Below are positions 58,936-64,000 of a DNA stretch of 64,000 nucleotides, piece by piece. A program made the position numbers and the translations under genes. Location: contig BDIU01000457.1 in NCBI GenBank assembly GCA_002118135.1, forward strand, positions 301 through 64,300. Reading direction: 5' to 3'. The notes below the pieces were generated by a model. The model saw only the letters and a program-made list of their open reading frames with translations, did no database searches and was not told the origin of the DNA. The stretch is from Trebouxia sp. TZW2008 (taxonomy: Eukaryota; Chlorophyta; Trebouxiophyceae; Trebouxiales; Trebouxiaceae). Every line of letters starts with the position of its first letter. The first letter of the stretch is position 1.

Positions 58936-59078
58936 GAAACACTGTGGGGCAACAGCAATTCTGCTGTGTGACAGGCATATGTCATGTCAGCACCCAGCAC
59001 ACGTACTTGATAATTCACAGCTACAGAGTGTCAGGCAAACCTGCTAAAGCACGAACGAGATTGCTGCTATGGTGCTAT

Positions 59079-59100
59079 ACCATGCACCATGGTGCATGGT
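59079..59100. repeat. perfect 22-bp palindrome
   Basis: ACCATGCACCA followed directly by its reverse complement, with more TGGTGCA units on both sides (59069-59115). It lies between PPCDC and a possible minus-strand gene and could form a cruciform or be a dimeric protein site. Confidence 0.9.
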
Positions 59101-59167
59101 GCACTATGGTGCACTAAAGTGTTCTGTAATTGCAAATTTTCAGCTGTGCAAACTTTCAGCTGTGCAA

Positions 59168-59853
59168 CTAGTCAGATGAAGGCTGGAGCTGAGCACCTAG
59201 CATGAACTGATGCTGAGATCTATTCTGATTTAGCATGCATATGCTGTTTTGGGCAAATGCTTGAGATAACAGCTGTGACACCTTCTGCAGGGACAGCTCA
59301 GATGCACTGACAATTGCTGTGATAGTAGCAGGCAACAGGAAGCTCATCCACATGTCAGCTGAGCATGGAACGCAATGAAACATGCCTGGCTGATATGTTG
59401 TCTGCAGGAGTGTGCTGAGGCGCCGGCTGCAGAACACTAGGCTGTGAAGCATTTGCGTCCAGATGGTCTGTCAGTACCTCTGCAGACTGACTTGAAGCAA
59501 AACATCTATGTGGTGCACAATTGGCGGCCTGCATTCAGGGCCGCAATGTGTTTTTGCTGCCTCAGATTGCTGCAGCAAGCATCACGCTTCCACAAAACAG
59601 CGCATACACAGCTGGCAATGCACACAGTAGCAAGATGTCTGGTGGGCAAACTGGAGAACAACTTGCAATTTGGGACGGTCACCCTTAGACAGGACTTTAA
59701 ATCAAGAAAGCATGCTTGCTGTCTACGCATTGATTTGGCCTTGGCTGCAACATTATCAACTAGAGTTGGTGATGCCTCCATTGCCTTCAAAGTATGTTCT
59801 GATTGGCACTGCACAACTGTAACTTGCAGAAGGTATGCTTCACGACGTATCAA
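59168..59853 (-). CDS. possible unidentified two-exon gene
   Basis: A frame ending at a TAG near 59168 is open after a CCTGCAG acceptor near 59405 and reads like a real C-terminus (FLLPATITAIVSASELSLQKVSQLLSQAF). An upstream frame, 59853-59510 (TLVDNVAAKAKSMRRQQACFLDL), is also open. The opposite strand is open over 59444-59932 as well, so the coding strand is unsure. I recognise no domain. Confidence 0.25.
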
Positions 59854-60031
59854 AGCCAGACCTGTCCACCCCTGGTCATTTGGCTTGCGCAGAGTCAGTG
59901 TGGTGCGGCTGACCCAGCAACTTTGGCTGTGATGCAGGTCTCTCTAGCTGTTTCTCACCAGCTGCAGCTTTGCCACGCACAATTGAGGCACATGCATGGT
60001 CCGTGTCTGTCTGGTGACAACCAGTTGCAGC

Positions 60032-60443
60032 TCAAATCTGGCTAGCTTGAGGGGACCCCGCTCCTTGCTCCAGAGTCTCTGAATTGCGACTGCGCTGAAG
60101 CTTTTCTTGGAAGGCCTTTGCCTTCTGACGATTGATCGCACTGCAGACAACACGCTCTCTCGGGCAGACAGGACGCCTGTTCGAGAATCGTCATACTGCC
60201 TGATACAGCATACCTGTTTATTTTCTTTTCCTCGCGAAAGCACGCATCAAGCGCGATCTTCTGATCGTTGCAGTGGCCCCAGAACTTGGCGACAGGATGT
60301 TCGCGGTGGCACCCTTGCAACGCCTCGATCAGCTGCATGCCTGTGTTATGTGAGACACCAGGTGGCGCATTGACGTCTGCAATTCAGCTTGTGCATACCT
60401 GCTTGCAATGAGGGTGTTTGTGAATGTGCAATGGCGGGTGCAT
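60032..60443 (-). CDS. CMC2: CMC2-like mitochondrial twin-CX9C protein
   Basis: Assembly factor of cytochrome c oxidase in the mitochondrial intermembrane space. Three exons, 60443-60399, 60332-60214 and 60140-60032, join in phase to 90 residues. It begins MHPPLHIHKHPHCKQ, matching the conserved MHPxL start of CMC2. Cysteines at 13, 23, 36 and 46 form two exact CX9C pairs. Between and after them the family words AKFWGHCNDQK and CFREEKK are present. The tail (KAFQEKLQRSRN) is basic. The second ATG in exon 2 lies before the acceptor that fits the phase and is not used in this model. Confidence 0.92.
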
Positions 60444-61031
60444 GTATCGCTTGGCGCACCAGCAGTCCAGGCTCGCGGGTGCGTTAGGTCAAGACATTGC
60501 AGCTGTTTCTGTAGCTGTGCAATGCAAATGTGCAACACTAGCACAAGTGCCCAGCATCACTTCATCAGTCCATTTGACGTGGACAAACATGCAGAACGGT
60601 TGAAAACCAAAGGTTTGAGTTGCGTGGGGAAGCCCAGAATGCTCTGAGACATGATATTGCCCTACAAGTAGTGTGCATATATACGCCACTGCTTGTCTGA
60701 GGGCAACAGTGGAAGCGTGTTGTCGATAAAGCATAAACCAGAACAAAGGCCAAAAGCACTGCCCGATTCCCCTGCGCAGCATGGTATCTGACAATTGAAT
60801 GAACGCACCATATGGATTGAGTTCATGATGCGTGCTGAAGATCAGCAGCATGGGGCAACAACATCACTCGCTTGTCAAGGCCTGGACAACAAAATTGCAA
60901 TGCCTATATCTGGAACAACACACAGCTATGAGAACAAGACATTTGACTCAAAGCACAGCACACCACACCACATGACCGTACTCAAGAAGGGCCAGCATTT
61001 TGGCCATAGCAAAGCAAACAAGCGAAATTGC
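60444..61031. other. no gene recognised
   Basis: The gap between the CMC2 start and the S1-domain gene 3' end. It probably holds the CMC2 promoter and the S1 gene 3' UTR. Confidence 0.5.
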
Positions 61032-64000
61032 TCATGCAAGCCTTTGCAAAACCCTCTGAACAGCTGTCTTCATGCCCTCAAGGGGCAGCTTCGTTGTGAG
61101 CTTCAGCTCCTGAACTGTGCGCCCTGCTCTTGTGATCAATACAAAACCATCTGGCAATACCTCCTTTGATATCCAAAGCTCCAGATCCTGCAGCAAAATC
61201 CAACTGCAGCTTAAGTCAAAAGAAAGAGTGATGCACTTACAAGAGATTTTCTTTGTTGCATTGTTTCAAGCACAGCTGCCAGGCAGGACGAAACCCAGCT
61301 GATGAATGCTCTAGGCAGAAGCAATGGCAGGACCTTGACCAGATCAACAAAATTGAGTTGAGTCGAGTACAAAAGATAAATGCTCTAGGCAGAAACTGAT
61401 GACAGGGCCTTGACAAAGTCAACAAAGTTGAATTGAGTTGAGTTGAGTGACCTGCTGCGAACGAGCCCATGAGGACTGTTCATTCACTCCCAGACGCAAA
61501 TCAGGCAGCTGACATGCGGTTGAAAGTCACCTGAGAAACAACCCGTCTTTCTTCGGCTTGCCGTCCTAGCACAACTGAGTCAATGCCGTCTTCTTTCTCT
61601 AGCTCTGAACATATGTCTTTGACGCCCTGAGGGATGTTGACTGGAACTTCTGTAACGCTGTCTCGCAACTCAGATGAGAATAGCTTGTCCAGGGTCTGCC
61701 GCAAAGGATCCTCCTGCCAAAATGATATTGCAGATCAGTTCATCATGCTGCACTTTGCCTGCCTTAACATTACTATCAATAGTGTCTATACATTCCAGCA
61801 TATATGCTAGGTGTATGTGGCCCAAATGCCTACCTTGCCTTTGCTCAAATTTTTCTCCAAACCATAATCGTCATTGTTGCAATGATGAAGCAAATGATGA
61901 AGCAAATGATGAAGCAAAATGAGTCGAGGATGCTGCAAGCCCATCAGGACGGTGTGCAAACATTCAAAGAGCTATCATAAACTAGTCCCTTCCAACATGC
62001 AACCATGATCATATACATCGGGAACATCAGAGTGCATGGTCTATCATAGGCAACAGGCGACTATATTTGCCACATTCAATATGCAATGCAAGACCAGACA
62101 TGTCTGCAAAATCTAAGGGATGAAAGCTCGTGCACGAGAGTGCCTGCAGACATTAACCAGTGCCAAAGTCATGCACATGGAAGTGGATAAAATCTAAGGG
62201 ATGCATTGTCTGTCAATAGGCAACAGATGCTGTACGCTTTGCAGATGGCTTGTGCAAAGCACACAGCAGCACTGCTCTGCATGCTCAAAACACAAAGCTG
62301 CCTCTACAAGCAAGCTTGGGAACACTTGTGGTGCCAGGTGAAAGAATTGTGTGTGTGTGTGGTGTCTTGCCAGGCAGAAAGATCTAGGGCAGCAAGAAAA
62401 CAAAGACTAGTAACGCTGCCAATCAGACAAAAAATGCCATGCTAAAACTTTCTATGCCAACCTGAAAGGGGTTTGAGGCCAGAGGTTCATCTGAATCTTA
62501 CCAAACAACATGATCAGGCATGTTTAGCAATCTGCTTACATGTCCACGCTATCTAAGTCTTACTAAACAACATGACCATGCATGTCTGACATTCTGCATA
62601 CATGTTCATGCTGTCTAAGTCTCTTGCTGATGATGTTCTGAATTGCTCACCTCCATCAACTTCAGCGACAGGCCAATCTGCCGTTTTTGCTTGTCCACAG
62701 ACTTGATTTTGCACTGGATCTCATCGCCTACTTGCACAATGTCTGAGGGGACAGCCACATGATCCCAGCTCATGTCGGTGATATACAGCAGTGCCTGTGA
62801 CAAAACAGAAACAAGTATACAAGACAGGACAATGAAAGAAAAGTAACGTCTATGCTGTCAGGCGTCATAACAGGAGCCCCTGTCTAATGAGGCAGCCCAG
62901 GAACAAACACACATGTGTGATTGATGATTAAGCAATTTCTAATAAGTCACTAGATGCATTTGAACACTTTAAACACAGTGGAAGATGGCAGCAAAATGAT
63001 AAATGATCATATGCTTGCGCAGTGCCAATCTGAGCCTGCTGTTTTGCATTTGGATCACACATTTAGCCAGAACTTTTCCACTTGGCCTACAAAATCCAAG
63101 ACTGACAATTCAGCATGGCTGTGCTCCAAGACAGCAGAGCTGCCAGTTTTGTGCAGTCAATTTCAAGTGCCATCAGCAGCAATTGCAAGCTATCTCACTC
63201 TACAAATTGTGTGCAACCTAGAGACCTCATACTGCATTTGCATGATACAGACAATGAGGTTATGGCTGCACAGTCAGAGACTCACACTCCCTCCTGTCAA
63301 GCTGCCGGTCTGTGGGTCCTTGATGTTAGCAAAGGCACCATATGATATCAGACTCCTGATGACGACTGATACCACGTCACCTGGCTTGAGATTTTCCATA
63401 GCTGCATCCATGTAGACTGCCGTCTCTGACAGGGTCAGCTGTCTTTTGTCAACATCTGCCTGCAGAGCAGTGCATCACCATACTTAACACACAATATCCA
63501 ATACGTAGTATGCAATACGTAGTTTTTCAGAGTACGATCACTAAAATTCAGTGCAAACTGTGAATATGCAGTATGCTGGCACCATAACATACACATACAG
63601 ACAGTATCAATCACTGAAATGGAGAGTATGGTGATTCACTGCTGCAGAGACACTGTTGCTCTGATGTTGCTGTGACAATATTGATGTCCCAGCTTTATTG
63701 CTTGGGGCATCAAACTCTGGGGTAAGCAACAGCTTGAAGGCAGCAGGTTGTATGCAGAACTGCTGACATATGACCATGATTTGTGGATGCCTAGCATTGC
63801 ATGCTGCGCGGCTGTGTCAACAAATGCTGTTGATGCAAGGTGAGGCAACATAAGGCTTTCTGGGACTCACTGCAACAACCTTGACCTTGAGCTTCAGAGG
63901 GTCCGAGCTAGCCAGCAAAGCCCCATAATGTTTGTGGATGTTTGTGTCGTCTCGCAGTTTGTAAACCTTGGAATAGGGCAGAAAGCCCTCGATGCCAGCA
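61032..64000 (-). CDS. plastid S1 RNA-binding domain protein (RLSB/PDE338-like), 3' part
   Basis: Exons 64000-63871 (cut by the window edge), 63459-63286, 62794-62651, 61713-61531 and 61187-61032 join in phase 0. One S1 domain ends in exon 1 (GIEGFLPYSKVYKL...LKLKVKVVA, then DVDKRQLTLSE). A second follows (NLKPGDVVSVVIRSLISYGAFANI, LLYITDMSWDHV, VGDEIQCKIKSVDKQKRQIGLSLK). The C-terminus (QEEDGI-like EKEDGIDSVVLGRQAEERRVVSQ, then DLELWIS, ITRAGRTVQELKLTT) recalls the end of the chloroplast S1 protein of Arabidopsis At1g71720, which binds rbcL mRNA in maize and Arabidopsis. The 5' end lies beyond the window. Orthology is inferred from memory of the family. Confidence 0.8.
61301..61449. repeat. 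about 74-bp tandem duplication
   Basis: AATGCTCTAGGCAGAA...CCTTGAC...TCAACAAARTTGA...GAGTTGAGT occurs twice in a row (from about 61305 and 61379) with a few changes. It lies in intron 4 of the S1 gene. Confidence 0.8.
62835..62902. repeat. dispersed hairpin element, copy 3 (S1 gene intron)
   Basis: GTCTATGCTGTCAGGCGTCATAAC is followed by AGGAGCCCCTGTCTAATGAGGCAGCCCAGG. It is the same element as at 16.1 and 56.2 kb, here antisense inside an intron of the minus-strand S1 gene. Confidence 0.7.

Noticed and set aside
59444..59932. 162-codon open frame on the plus strand as a gene
   Set aside because: The opposite strand is also open and has a better C-terminal exon. No domain was seen on either strand, so only a weak minus-strand call was kept.
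61237..61320. An extra exon (AGFRPAWQLC...) of the S1 gene
   Set aside because: The flanking exons 61713-61531 and 61187-61032 join directly in phase and match the family's C-terminus, so this piece is intron.
1..64000. Recoded stop codons (as in some green algae) to explain broken frames
   Set aside because: All well-supported genes end cleanly at TAA, TAG or TGA, with no internal stops in conserved parts.
1..64000. CRISPR arrays, bacterial operons, rRNA genes
   Set aside because: The window is eukaryotic nuclear DNA. The repeats have irregular spacing and no spacer pattern, and no rRNA-like sequence was seen.

Overview
This is nuclear DNA of an intron-rich photosynthetic eukaryote, most likely a chlorophyte green alga; I cannot place it more finely. 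The evidence is: many-exon genes with a strong TGCAG acceptor preference; a cyclophilin with a chloroplast transit peptide followed by a twin-arginine lumen signal; a plant/algal DUF2358 protein; a plastid-type S1 RNA-binding protein; an algal-style glutamine-rich bZIP factor; a plant/algal-type P-type H+-ATPase; and a TTTAGGG-type telomere-like motif. The standard genetic code fits every gene I could close. There are no operons. Genes lie on both strands, and several start regions are divergent (about 33.5, 45.6 and 53.9 kb). Layout: 0-4 kb is mostly non-coding, with a broken RRM fragment, a perfect hairpin and a diverged tandem block. 4.2-7.0 kb (minus) holds pieces of one unidentified gene and one broken unidentified gene. 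7.8-12.5 kb (minus) holds a kinase-like gene whose C-terminal domain resembles the atypical kinase domain of Crinkler-type proteins. A miniature LTR retrotransposon (TRIM) sits inside it, and a solo LTR of the same family lies upstream. 14.2-22.0 kb (plus) is a 17-exon plasma-membrane H+-ATPase. 23.3-25.8 kb (plus) is a partial paralogue of the bZIP gene found further on. 26.2-27.2 kb (plus) is a four-helix membrane protein. 28-33.5 kb (minus) is an unidentified multi-exon gene. 33.7-34.8 kb (plus) is a thylakoid-lumen cyclophilin of the CYP20-2 type. 36.3-37.6 kb (minus) is a DUF2358 protein. 38.3-45.5 kb (minus) is a seven-exon bZIP transcription factor. 45.9-47.5 kb (plus) has unidentified exons and a frameshifted Fic domain. 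50.1-53.9 kb (minus) is a seven-exon PfkB sugar kinase. 54.6-56.1 kb (plus) looks like a FAST/heptatricopeptide-type organelle RNA protein. 56.8-58.9 kb (minus) is phosphopantothenoylcysteine decarboxylase of CoA synthesis. 60.0-60.4 kb (minus) is the mitochondrial twin-CX9C protein CMC2. 61.0-64.0 kb (minus) is the 3' part of a plastid S1-domain protein that starts beyond the window. The most unusual property is structural. In the bZIP, PfkB and PPCDC genes, the introns are largely filled with decayed tandem copies of the neighbouring exons, often with their splice sites still present. In each cluster exactly one copy keeps the phase and the key residues needed for a full-length protein. The others carry frameshifts, stops or changes at catalytic residues. 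Gene models were built by eye from splice consensus, phase and family resemblance; no alignment or transcript evidence was available.
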